This document shows, piece by piece, positions 38,962 through 51,200 of a DNA stretch of 64,000 nucleotides. The notes beneath the pieces are model-generated. The model had not been told where the DNA came from, made no database searches, and worked only from the letters and a program-made list of their open reading frames with translations. This DNA comes from Panopea generosa (Eukaryota; Mollusca; Bivalvia; Adapedonta; Hiatellidae). The stretch covers positions 33,229,983 through 33,293,982 of the forward strand of contig CM055907.1 of NCBI GenBank assembly GCA_029582155.1. Direction: 5' to 3'. Positions within the stretch are counted from its first letter, which is position 1; each line of letters starts with the position of its first letter. A program made the translations under genes and the position numbers.

Positions 38962-40481
38962 TAAATTTATACGTTAGCATATCGAGCCATGGTATTGGGA
39001 GGATATGACAAATATTTAAAAAATTGACATAATGAAATTCTTTATTATTGTATTGTGTGCTTTATTCTCTGCAAAGTAAATATGCAAAAATAAATAAATT
39101 TGACTACTTTACTTATCATATAAAAACAAATCTCTGTGAAGTAAATATGCAAAAGTTTTTGAGTAGAAATTGATTTTTTTTCTGTTTCTCCATTGTAGTA
39201 ATAATTACATTTATTGCCATAAAACCTATAAAAGTCGGGTAAATTTTAGATATGTAATAAAAAAACCTGTAATAAATCATTAATAATTGGTTTCAAGGTC
39301 ACATGACAAAATCTTCTAACATAATGTAAATTAATAAACTTTGTTTTGCATAACCAGTAAATATTAATAAATTTCTAAATTTTGGGATATACAACTATTT
39401 TACATTCAACTTCGATCATTTGGAATTCAATATTACATACCTGTATTCACTTGCTGTTCTATCATCACATGAATCGCACATTACTTGCCTGCTGACAGTC
39501 ACGAACAAAAGCCCCACACTTATTACAATAGTCTGACATTGTAAAAACAACATATATACACAAACAAAAAAACACAGCATTGATGCAGTCAATTGTCACT
39601 ATAATTCAAATCCAATTTAGTTCACTAATAATTTAAAGCCAAGTTTTTTAACTTCTCAAAATAAGGAATCTGACACAAATATCAAAGTTGATTAACACTT
39701 TTGATTAAATGTTATGTTTATAATATTCAGTAATCAGTATCACCAAACATAAACATATTCTTTATTACATTTCATTGTCTTAAACAAACAAAACAACATT
39801 AAAAGCATATAAAAATGCGACAAATTCAATTCATTTTGAGTCTTTTTTTTTTTTATTTATGCTCAAATATATTTACATGTTTATCAACAACACAGAGAAG
39901 ATATGACTGGTTTGACTTTTTCTGTGGCCAGTTTGACAAAATTATGTGGCAAGTTTGATTTCTGGCCAGTTTGACTGTAATTTAGAAATTGTGTTGGTAA
40001 TTGGTATAAAACTAGATTACAACTATCGATCAATAGTGTTGTTTTTCTAAGAACACCACTGCGTGGGGAGTAAAAGAAGTATTGTGATGTTTAACAAACA
40101 ACAATATTGAGGTTTATTGGACACTGAAATCTCATGTGGGGTTTCATCGGACAGCTTATTGAATTATTCATCAGGCATTTATCAGACATTTTTAATTTCG
40201 TTTGAATTGTTTTTTGTAATAGTTAACCTTTCGAATTTGTGTTGAAAATGCAATATAAAATGTTGTCGTCAGCTCTTTCAGTCAAAATTGTCAGCATATA
40301 TCATAACGATACATAAACACCCATGTTACCCGGGATGTGTTAATATATCAGCTACTTTGATAGGGTCTAAAAACAAATATGGTACACATGCAAAAAGCTG
40401 TAAAATAGTACATTTTCAAACTGTCCGGAAAACCCGGGTGTCGGATATCGCTCTAATCATACCAGTTATACCAAAAATGTT
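38962..40481. other. Intergenic, one weak exon candidate
   Basis: AT-rich sequence. Apart from the Cys-containing candidate at 39425-39540, nothing coding or repetitive is recognised. The left flank of the 53-bp array starts near 40482. Confidence 0.5.
39435..39540 (-). other. Weak candidate first exon with CxxC motif
   Basis: On the minus strand an ATG at 39540 opens MSDYCNKCGAFVRDCQQ. The reading continues seven codons and then stops. A good donor (ACAG|GTATGT) lies at about 39435, but the ATG frame has stops before it. Alternatively a GC donor (CAG|GCAAGT) follows the CQQ codons. The paired cysteines are suggestive of a zinc ribbon, but I do not recognise the protein and found no second exon. 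Confidence 0.2.
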
Positions 40482-43400
40482 AACACATGGACCAGGACAT
40501 TCACCACGCCAAAGCATGTCCATACCGTTAATACATGTAGAGACATGGAGTTTCACAACGCCCAAAATTGTCCATACCATTGCATACATGTAGTAACATA
40601 GACATTCACCACGCCCAAACATGTCCATACCATTCTATACACGTAGTAACATGGACATTCACCATGCCTGAACATGTCCATACCGTTACATACATGTAGT
40701 AACATGGACATTCACCATGCGCAAACATGTCCATACCGTTACAAACATGTAGTAACGTGGACATTCACCACGCCAAAACATGTCCATACCGTTAATACAT
40801 GTACCATGGCCATTCACCACACCCAAACATGTCCAAACCGTTTAATACATGTCAAAACATGGACATTCACCACGCCCAAACATGTCCATACAGTTTCATT
40901 GATGTAGAAATATGGACATTCACCATGCTCAAACATGTCTTTACCGTTACAAACATGTTGAAACATGGACATTCACCATGCCCAAACATGTCTGTACTGT
41001 CACATACATGTAGAGACATGGACATTCACCACGAAGAAACATGTCCTACCGTAACATACATGTACAAACATGCCCATACCGTTACATACATGAAAAAGAC
41101 ATGGACATTCACCAAGCCCAAACATGTCCATACCGTTACATACATGAAGTAACATGGACATTGACCACACCAAAACATGTCTACCATAACATTCATGGAC
41201 ATTCCCTTGCTCAAACATGTCTATACCATTCTGTACAGGTAATAACATGGACATTCACCATGCCCAAACATGTCTACTGTTACATAGTGGTAGTAACATG
41301 GATATTCACCTCGCCCAAACATGTCTACCATTAAATACAGGTAGTAATGTGGGCATTCCTCATGCCTGTTAAAACGTGTGTATACCATTACAAACATGTA
41401 ATAACATGGACATTTACCATGCCCAAACATTTTTATACCATTACATACATGTAAAAACATGGATATTCACCATGCCGAAAAATGTGTATACCATCACATT
41501 CATGTAGTAACATGGACATTCACCACGCCCAAACATGTTTACCATAACATATAGATAGTAACATGGACCTTCACCATGCCCAAACATGTCTATACCATTA
41601 CATACAGGTAATAACATGGACATTCACCACACCCAAACATGTCTATATCATTACATACATGTAGTAACATGGACATTCACCACGCCCAAACATGTTTTCC
41701 ATTACATTCAGGTAGTAACGTTGACATTCACCATGCCCAAATATGTCTTTACTGATACATACATGTAATAATATGGACATTCACTATGCCCAAACATGTC
41801 TATACCATTACATACATGTAGAAACATGGACATTCACAGCGCCAAAAGACTATATACCATTACATACATGTAGTAACATGGACATTCACCGTGCCCAAAC
41901 ATGTTAATAACGTTACATACATGTATAAACATGGAAATTCACCATGCCCAAACATGTCTATACTACTACATACAGGTAGTAACATGGACATTCACCATAC
42001 CCAAACATGTCCATACCATTACATACATGTAGTTACATGGACATTCACCATGCCCAAACATGTCTACCATTAAATACATGTAGTTACATGGACATTCACC
42101 ATGCCCAATCATGTCCATACCATTACATACATGTAGTAACATGGACATTCACCTCGCCAAAATATGTCCATACCTTTACATACATGAAGTAACATGGACA
42201 TTCACCTCGCCCAAACATGTCCATACCATTACAAACATGTAGTAACATTGACATTCAACACGCCAATACATGTCCATACCATTAAATACATGTCAAAACA
42301 TGGATATTCACCACGCCAATACATGTCCATACCATTACATACATGTCAAAACATGGACATTCACCACGCCCCAACATGTCCATACAGTTACATTGATGTA
42401 GAAACGTGGACATTCACCATGCCCAAACATGTCTCTACCCTTACATACATGTTAAAACATGGACATTCACCATGCCCAAACATGTCTTTACCGTTACATA
42501 CATGTAGAAACATGGACATTCACCACGCCCATACATGTCCATACTGTAACATACATGTAGAAACATGGACATTCATCAAGCTCAAACACGTCCATACTGT
42601 TACAAACATGTAATAACATGGAAATTCACCACACCCAAACATGTCTACCATAACATTCAGTTAGAAACATGGACATTCCCGTGCCCAAACATGTATAAAC
42701 CATTACATACAGGTAATAACATGGACATTCACCACGCCCAAATGTGTCTATACCATTACATACATGTTGTAACATGGACATTCACCATGCCCAAACATGT
42801 CTACCATTACTTACAGGTAGTAACATGGATATTCACCTCGCCCAAACATGTCTACCATTACATACAGGTAGTAATGTGGACATTCCTCATGACCAAACAT
42901 GTGTATACCATTACAAACATGTAATAACATGGACATTACCATGCCCAAACATGTTTATACCATTACATACATGTAGAAACATGGACATTCATCTTGCCCA
43001 AACATTTCTATACTGTTACATACATTGAGTAACATGGACATTCACCACGCTCACACATGTCCATACCATTACATACATGTAGTAACATGGACATTCAACA
43101 TGTCCATACATGTCCATACCATAACAGACATGTAGAAACATGTAGTAACATGGACATTCACCATGCCCGAACATGCCCATACCGTTACATATATAAACAT
43201 GGACATTCGCCATGCCCAAACATGTCCATACCATTACATACATGTAGTAACATGGACATTCACCACACCAAAATATGTCCATACCGTTACATACATGTAG
43301 TAACATGGACATTCACCACATCCAAACATGTCCATACCATTACATGCATGTAGTAACATGGACATTCTCCACGCCCAAACATGTCCATACCATTAAATAC

Positions 43401-46400
43401 ATGTTGAAATATGGACGTTCACCACGCCCAAACATGTCTATACCGTTACATACATATTGAAATATGGACATTCACCAGGCCCAAACATGTCCATAACATT
43501 ACATACATGTATAAACATGGACATTCACCACGCCCAAACATGTCAATACCGTTACACAACATGTAAAAACATGGACATCCATCACGCCCAAACATGTCCA
43601 TACCATTAAATACATGTCGTAACATGGACGTTCACCTCGCCAAAACATGTCTACCGTTACATACATGTAGAAACATGGACATTCACCTCGCCCAAACATG
43701 TCTACCATTACATACATTTAGAAACATGGACATCCATCACGCCCAAACATGTCCATACCATTACATACATGTAGTAACATGGACATCAATCATGCCCAAA
43801 CATGTTGATACCGTTACATACATGTAGTAACATCGACCCCCATCACGTCCAAACATGTCCATACTGTTACATACATGTAGTAACATTGACATCCACCAAA
43901 CCCAAACATGTCTCTTCCATTACGTACATGTAGAAACATGGACATTCACCACGCCCAAACAGGTCTCCACCAAAACATACTTGTAGTTACATGGACATTC
44001 ACCACACCCAAACACATCCATACCATTACATACATGTAGTTATATGGACATTCACCACACCCAAACACATCCATACAGTTACAAACATGTAGTAACATGG
44101 ACATTCCACACCAGAATATGTCCATACCATTAAATACATGTCGTAAAATGGACATTCACCATGCCCAAACATGTCCATATGGTTACATGTAGAAACATGG
44201 ACATTCACCATGCCCAAACATGTCCATACCATTACATACATGTAGTAACATGGACATTCACCACACCAAAATATGTCCATACCGTTACATACATGTAGTA
44301 ACATCACATTCACCACACCCAAAAATGGACATTCACCATGCCCAAACATGTCCTTAAAACTGGTTAAATACATGTCGTAACATGGACATTCACCATGCCC
44401 AAACATGTCCATACCGTTACATTCATGTAAAAACATAGACATTCAGTACGCCCAAACATGTCAATAATGTTACATACATGTAAAAACATGGACATTCACT
44501 ACGCCCAAACATGTCCATAGTGTTACATACATGTAGTAACATTGACATCCATTACGCCCAAACATGTCCATACCGTTACATACATGTAGGAACATTGACA
44601 TCAACCAAACCCAAACACGTCCCTACCATTACGTTCATGTAGAAACATGGACATTCACCACGCCCCTAACACGTCTCCACCTAAACATACTTATAGTTAC
44701 ATGGACATTCACCACACCCAAATACATCCATACCATTACATACATGTAGTAACATGGACATTCACCATGCACGAACATATCCATACCGTTACAAACATGA
44801 CGTAACATGGACATTTACCATGCCCGAACATGCCCATACCGTTACATGTAGAAACATGGACATTCGCCATGCCCAAACATGTCCATACCATTACATACAT
44901 GTAGTAACATGGACATTCACCACACCAAAATATGTCCATACCGTTTCATACATGTAGTAACATGGACATTCACCACACCCAAACATGTCCATACCATTAC
45001 ATACATGTAGTAACATGGACATTCTCCACACCCAAACATGTCTATACCATTAAATACAAGTTGAAATATGGACGTTCATCACGCCCAAACATGTCTATAC
45101 CGTTACATACATATTGAAATATGGACATTCACCAGGCCCAAACATGTCCATAACATTACATACATGTATAAACATGGACATTTACCACGCCCAAACATGT
45201 CAATACCGTTACATACATGTAAAAACATGGACATTCACCACGCCCAAACATGTCCATAGCATTACATACATGTAGTAACACGGACATTAACCACACCCAA
45301 ACATGTCTACCATAACATTCAGGTAGAAACATGGACATTCCCTTGCCCAAACATGTCTATACCATTATAAACAGGTAATAACATGGACATTCACCATGCC
45401 CAAACATGTCTACTGTTACTTACAGATAATAACATAGACATTCACCATGCCGAAACATGTCCATACCATTACATACATGTAGTAACATGGACATTCACCA
45501 TTCCAAACATGTCTTCCATTACTTACAGGTAGTAACATGGATATTCACATTGCCCAAAAATGTCTTCCACTACATACAGGTATTAGACCACGGCGTGGTC
45601 TAGTGGTAGAGCGTCCGCCTCGCATGCAGAAGGTCGTGGGTTCAATCCCCGGCCGGGTCATACCAAAGACTTTAAAAATGGTTTTAGAAGCTTCCTCGCT
45701 TGACGCTCAGCATTTAGAGGAGAGTTCTAGGTCTGGTCGGCCCGGTGTCAGTATAATGTGACTGGGTGGGATATCATACCATGTGTCTGTGGCATGATAC
45801 TCCAGTGTGACAGCGCTTAGAATACTGTCTCAAGTAGACACCGTCGCGATATGACTGAAAAATTGTTGAAAGCAACGCTTAACACCATACAACAACAACA
45901 TCGTACATACAGGTAGTAATGTGGACATTCCTCATGCCCAAACATGTGTATACCATTACATACATGTAATAACATGGACATTCACAATGCCCAAACATGT
46001 CTTTACCGTTACATACATGTAGAAACATGGACATTCACCACGCCCAAAGATGTGTATAGCATTACATACATGTAGTGACATGGACATTCACCGCGCCCAA
46101 ACATACAGATACTAACATGGACATCACCTTGCCCAAACTTGTCTGTACCATAACATACAGGTAATAACATGGACATTCACCATGCCCAAACATGTCTATA
46201 TCATTACATACATGTAGAAACATGGACATTCACCACGCCCAAACATGTCTACCGTTACATTCAGGTAGTAACATTGACATTCACCATGCCCAAATATGTG
46301 TATACCATTACATACATGTAGTAACATGGACATTCACCATGCCCAAACATTTGTATAACATTGCATACATGTAGAAACATGGACATTCACATGCCCAAAC

Positions 46401-47389
46401 ATGTCTATACAATTACATACAGGTAGTAACATGGACATTCACCATGCCCAAACATGTCTACCATTACATACATGTAGTTACATGGACATTCATCTCGCCC
46501 AAACATCTCTATACTGTTACATACATTTAGTAACATGGACATTCACCACGCTCACACATGTCCATACCATTACATACATGTAGTAACATGGACATTCGAC
46601 ATGTCCATACATGTCCATACCATAACAGACATGTAGAAACATGGACATTCACCATGCCTCAACATGTCTATACCATTACATACATGTAATAACATGGACA
46701 TTCACAATGCCAAAACATGTCTACCATTACATACATGTAGTAACATGGACATTCACCACGCTCACACATGTCCATACCATTACATACATGTAGTAACATG
46801 GACATTCACCATTCCCAAACATGTCAATACCGTTACATACATGTAGTAACATGGACAGCATTACATACATGTAATACCATAGACATTCGCAAAGCCCAAA
46901 CATGTTTACCATTACATACATGTAGAAAAATGGACATTCACCTCGCCCAAACATGTTCATACAATTACATACATGTAGTAACATGGACATTCACCACGCC
47001 AAAATTTGTCTCTACCATTACATGCATGTAGAACCATGGACATTCGCCATGCCCAAACATGTCTACCATTACATACATGTAGTAACATGGACATTCACCA
47101 TGCCCAAGCATGTCCATACCATTTCATAATTCATACATATAGTTACATGGACGTTCACTATGCCAAAACATGACCATACCGTTACGTTCATGTAGTAACA
47201 TGGACATCCACCAAGCCGAAACATATCCATACCGTTACATACATGTAGTAACATAGACACTCAACACACCCGAACATGTTCATACCATTACATACAAGTA
47301 GTAACATGGACATTCACCTTGCCCAAACATGTTGATACTGTTACATATATGTAGTAACATGGACATCCATCACGCCCAAACATGTCCAT
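40482..47389. repeat. 53-bp hairpin-unit tandem array, about 125 copies, interrupted by a SINE
   Basis: The consensus unit is ACATGTCCATACCGTTACAT, ACATGTAGTAACATGGACAT, TCACCACGCCCAA. Units range from about 48 to 56 bases, with variants such as TACCATTAC, ACAGGTAGTAAC and CACCTCGCCC. Each unit contains TGTCCAT and ATGGACA, and inside them GTTAC and GTAAC, around the palindrome TACATGTA. Every unit can therefore fold as a hairpin. Because 53 is not a multiple of three, all frames yield repeat peptides on both strands. These are by-products with no conserved start or frame. Blocks of several units are duplicated (compare 43190-43530 with 44820-45210). Confidence 0.95.
45583..45903 (+). mobile_element. 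tRNA-derived SINE, family A, inserted in the 53-bp array with a 12-bp target-site duplication
   Basis: The head GTGGTCTAGTGGTAGAGCGT and B-box GGTTCAATCCC are followed by a 240-base body and an ACAACAACAACATCG tail. It is flanked by TACATACAGGTA at 45571-45582 and 45904-45915. Removing the insert and one flank restores an uninterrupted array unit, so this is a clean retroposition event. Confidence 0.92.
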
Positions 47390-47728
47390 ATTTAAAATAC
47401 CATGAAAACCTTGAAAGATTAATTGCACTGACAAAAGACAAAATTACACAACATGAAAACAAATGGAATAAACTGCAACTTTTCTAATACGAAATGTTAA
47501 TCTATAAAGTGACAGTGTGGAGTAATTTACCTTTCTTTCTAAACAAAAATCTTATTCTCCACCTTCTTTTTTCTCTTCTCTCCGACCTATTCTGTCAAAA
47601 TCCTAAACTTTATTTCTGATATTACGGTCATAAACAAATATATATGAAGATTGTAAATTGCATTATGTATGTAATAATAAATTGTTTGTGAATGTACTAT
47701 GGAAATAAAAAAAAAAGAAAAAAAAAAG
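47390..47728 (+). pseudogene. LINE 3' end (5'-truncated) with poly(A) tail
   Basis: Directly after the last array unit a frame reads KYHENLERLIALTKDKITQH, ENKWNKLQLF, stop. This is the kind of lysine-rich closing segment found at the C-terminus of LINE ORF2. About 215 bases of AT-rich 3' UTR follow, then a 28-base A-rich tail (47701-47728). The start at the array edge suggests insertion at, or truncation against, the array. Confidence 0.55.
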
Positions 47729-48026
47729 TATTGGTTAATAACCTGATCCAAGGAAGGAGTGGTTAGTTTATGCTGAATCTTTTTAGCTTGGTTGCAGAGA
47801 AAGCTCAAAGCATATATATCTAGTCCAGTTTCGGGATAGAACCATCACTGAGTGTTGTTTGCCACCCTGCTAAGTAGTTAGTGCGATTAGGTTAAACCAA
47901 TTGTCTGGTATCCTTCGATGGCAGATAATGATGCTAAATATTCAAACAAATACATTGGTATTCCTATTAGTTTATCACCAATGTGAGCTATGGTAGAAAC
48001 TCATTCATTGTTCTTTTATTTTTCAG
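47729..48026. other. Probable 5' intron of the zinc-finger gene
   Basis: It ends in TTCTTTTATTTTTCAG (48026), a strong polypyrimidine tract and acceptor, just before the 5' UTR of the giant exon. The upstream non-coding exon and promoter are not identified. Confidence 0.45.
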
Positions 48027-48262
48027 GTCCTGCTATAGTAGCGATTTTCTGAGCACAGCAGCCATATTGATTGTATACTTGTACATCCCAATTATCAAGT
48101 TATAAATATAACATGGAATTTCATCTTACTGTGGAATAGCGGGACTAACATATTATACATGTGACAGACCAAGTGGGTTAAACATAGTTTACTCTGTACA
48201 TCTGATAATGATATCACCAACTGAAATACACATGTGGCAGAAACGAATGTTGTTACACTGAG

Positions 48263-51200
48263 ATGATGCTTCACATATCAAACATGTTGCAAGTGGATGG
48301 AGTAGATGATGATACTGACAGCAGCTGCAGACAGACTCCTGGCACAGCAATGGACGGTATTGGTGTGGACGGGGAAGGCAGGGAACAATTTCATTACTAT
48401 AATCGTAATAAGATATGTGCGTTTGGTAGAGAATCTGGAACTGCAGAAAATACATGTGCTGAAACAATTGTTAGAGAGAAAGTCAAGAAGGAAGGTGTTG
48501 GAATAAGTTTTGAGCAAAGTGAAAATAACGGAATGGGATTGAATTATAATGCTGTAAAGACTGTAAGAAAACCAAATAATGGAATAAATGACAATGATGG
48601 GTTTAATGTAAGGATAGAAAACTGTTACAGTATGAGACAAATGACGCTAAGGCAGATGATGGACAGGTTTGAGAAAAACCACAACCAACCATCAGTACTT
48701 CGTCCTGGTACCAGAGAATATTTTAGGGAACAAGTTCTTTATGATGCAATGAGAAAGCACCATGTGAGAGGAATTCATAAAGATATTGACCCAAACTTTT
48801 ATAAAAGTTTGATTTCCCCTCATATAACTGCAAAGGATGCTTTTTGTCTGCAGAAGGACATTAGAACTGTTCTGAAAGCTCGTTCTATCATGGAAAAACA
48901 AATATGTAGACAAAGTGGACTTTCTGACTACTATAAAACCGTTATAAGTGATATAGAGGCTTCAAAACAAAGGGGAGATATTTTACCCAAAAGATATGAA
49001 ATCAAGACAACACAAACTTCTGTACAGAGTAACGTATGTGTTTCCAACAGAAAGCAGACTGGTGAGGAGAGCAAAGAGCAGGACAAACTTACAGCTGCAC
49101 CAGAAAATCTTTTACCTCAGCAAACTGTAGTTAATTCTATTCCTGTTTGTCCATTGTGTGGCCACAATTTTCAGTCCATTTTTGATATACCTGAACATCT
49201 AATGACCTGCCAGATAGTTCATCAATCCAGGCAAGAAAAAAATGTCAATGCAAAGAATGTTAGAGTTCATCAAAATGTACGGAAAGCTCGCAGGGAAAAT
49301 TGGACATTTGGTGGAGTGCCAAAATCATTACCTGAAATTAGGTCGGCAGATGATAAAGTTTGCTTTTCAAAACAGCATATAACTAAGATGAAAGGGCATG
49401 AACAAATTGGAGCGGAAACAGCAAAGGTACAGGATATAGAAAACAGTAGGGAACTTGAAGCAGAAAAGATAAGAAGAGCATTTACTTTAAGGAAAGAAAC
49501 TGTAAACTCAAGTTTTGAAGCAAAAGATACTCAAAACAAACTCAGGACTAGCAAATTTGGTGAGAATTTATTTGCAAATCATTTTATGTCTGATGTTATG
49601 CAAAACAGTAATTCTTGTTCTGTTGGACAAATAAGTCCTCGTGAGACACCATTAGCTAATCAAAAAGACAAAAATAATGTAAAAGAAGATGAGCACCACC
49701 TGGCAGAAGATGTTCAGATAAAAGTTGAGGTTGAAGACATAAGTGAAAGTGAAGGTATAGAAAGACATTTAGATGCAGTTGAAAGCAACTTTTATCAAGC
49801 ACATGAAATTAAAGTTGAAGTTGACGGAGATGGAGAATATAATATTTTACAAAGTTCTGTTGATGGAAATGAATATGCAATTGAAAAAGGTCAGGATAGT
49901 GTTGCATCAGTTGCTCTGAAGAAAAAACAGCAGCCAAAAGTAGTGAAAGAGACAAGAACTAAAGATGAGTTAGCAATGCATTTGCAAAAGTGTTATTTAA
50001 TGAGCCTAAGTAGAATTCAGAATGAAAAAACAAACAAAAACAAGGATGACTTTAGCAGTGGAAAAACATGTCATTTATGCTCTGTTACTGCAACAGGACT
50101 TGAATTTTGGGTACATTATGTAGTTCAGCATGTTGACTGGAAACGAGTTTATGAGGAAAAAAGTGGGACTCCAGGTTATGGTCCATATTTCTGTAGTCAT
50201 TGCCTGAATGACGGGTTTGTCAAAGTCGCAGAGGTGCAGATGCACGAGCGTAGAGTTCATATGTCATCTTTCCCATGCTATTTTTGCGGGCTTTCCTGTT
50301 CAACACTGGTGACTTGTTTGAACCATGTTGCGGATGCTCATGGTTTATTATACAGATGCAAAGATTGTCAGGGGGAATATTATTCAAAGTTCGATTTCAC
50401 TCTTCATTTTGATAAATGTGACCAGTCCAAGAAATTAGTGAATGATAAAACACATGATTGTCCGTATTTCTGTCCATACTGTCTGGTGAAAAGATTTGAC
50501 AAAGGAGGCTTAAAAAGGCATTTGAAATATGATCATTATTACAAAAAGACAAAGTACCCAAATGAAAAAATATGCTTTTCTTGTAAGTTATCATTTCTTG
50601 ATGAAGAAGCAGTTGCATTTCACCAGTCATCCCAAGCATTGGATTCTTCATGTAATACCCATGTCACTTTAAAGCGGTTAAAAACTATCCCAAAAACTGA
50701 TGAGCAGATGTTACCTAAAAGTTCAACAGTTAAAGATGCTAAAGGTAACATATACAGATATTCACCTGCACAATTTGCTGAATTTCTTGACATGGATTCT
50801 GTGGGGGAGGCAGAAGCTAATCTAGTTATAGAGTTGTTATTAACACAGGTTATGAAGGATTATCCAAAGTTTTTGACACAATTCTATACAGTTAGTCCTG
50901 AACTAAAAAGAATTTTGAAGGTATACAGCAGATCTAACAAATTTTCTAAATGCTTGAGAGACTTAGGATTGAAGGAACTGCCCTCTTCCTGTCAGCTAAT
51001 GAAACTTCAAAATGATTTGAAGAGATACTTTCCATTGTGGTCTGTTCAGCAGAAAATTATCGCTGATAGCTTATCAGCGGCATGGCCAACATCAACTGTT
51101 GTCAGCAGTGAGACAGTTCCAGATATAATAACATGTCCTTACAGATTCAAGTTGTTGTCAGACAATTTAAATGGTACATCAACATCAGGCATGCACCATG

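Noticed and set aside
45583-45660. A functional tRNA gene
   Set aside because: The A and B boxes are good, but the head is fused to a SINE body with a target-site duplication, and a second copy of the whole unit exists at 4231-4517.
40288-47260. Dozens of 60-139 codon ORFs on both strands (HTCSNMDIHHAQTCPY-type and ECPCYYMYVMVWTCLG-type peptides)
   Set aside because: They are forced by a 53-bp repeat that lacks stops in several frames. The same peptide appears in all three frames, starts and stops vary at random, and there is no splice or promoter signal.
40482-47389. A CRISPR-like repeat-spacer array
   Set aside because: Every part of the unit recurs, there are no unique spacers, and the context is a spliced eukaryotic genome with no Cas genes.
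48189-48640. Minus-strand ORFs opposite the start of the zinc-finger exon
   Set aside because: They have no domains and lie opposite a strongly supported coding exon with a proper acceptor.
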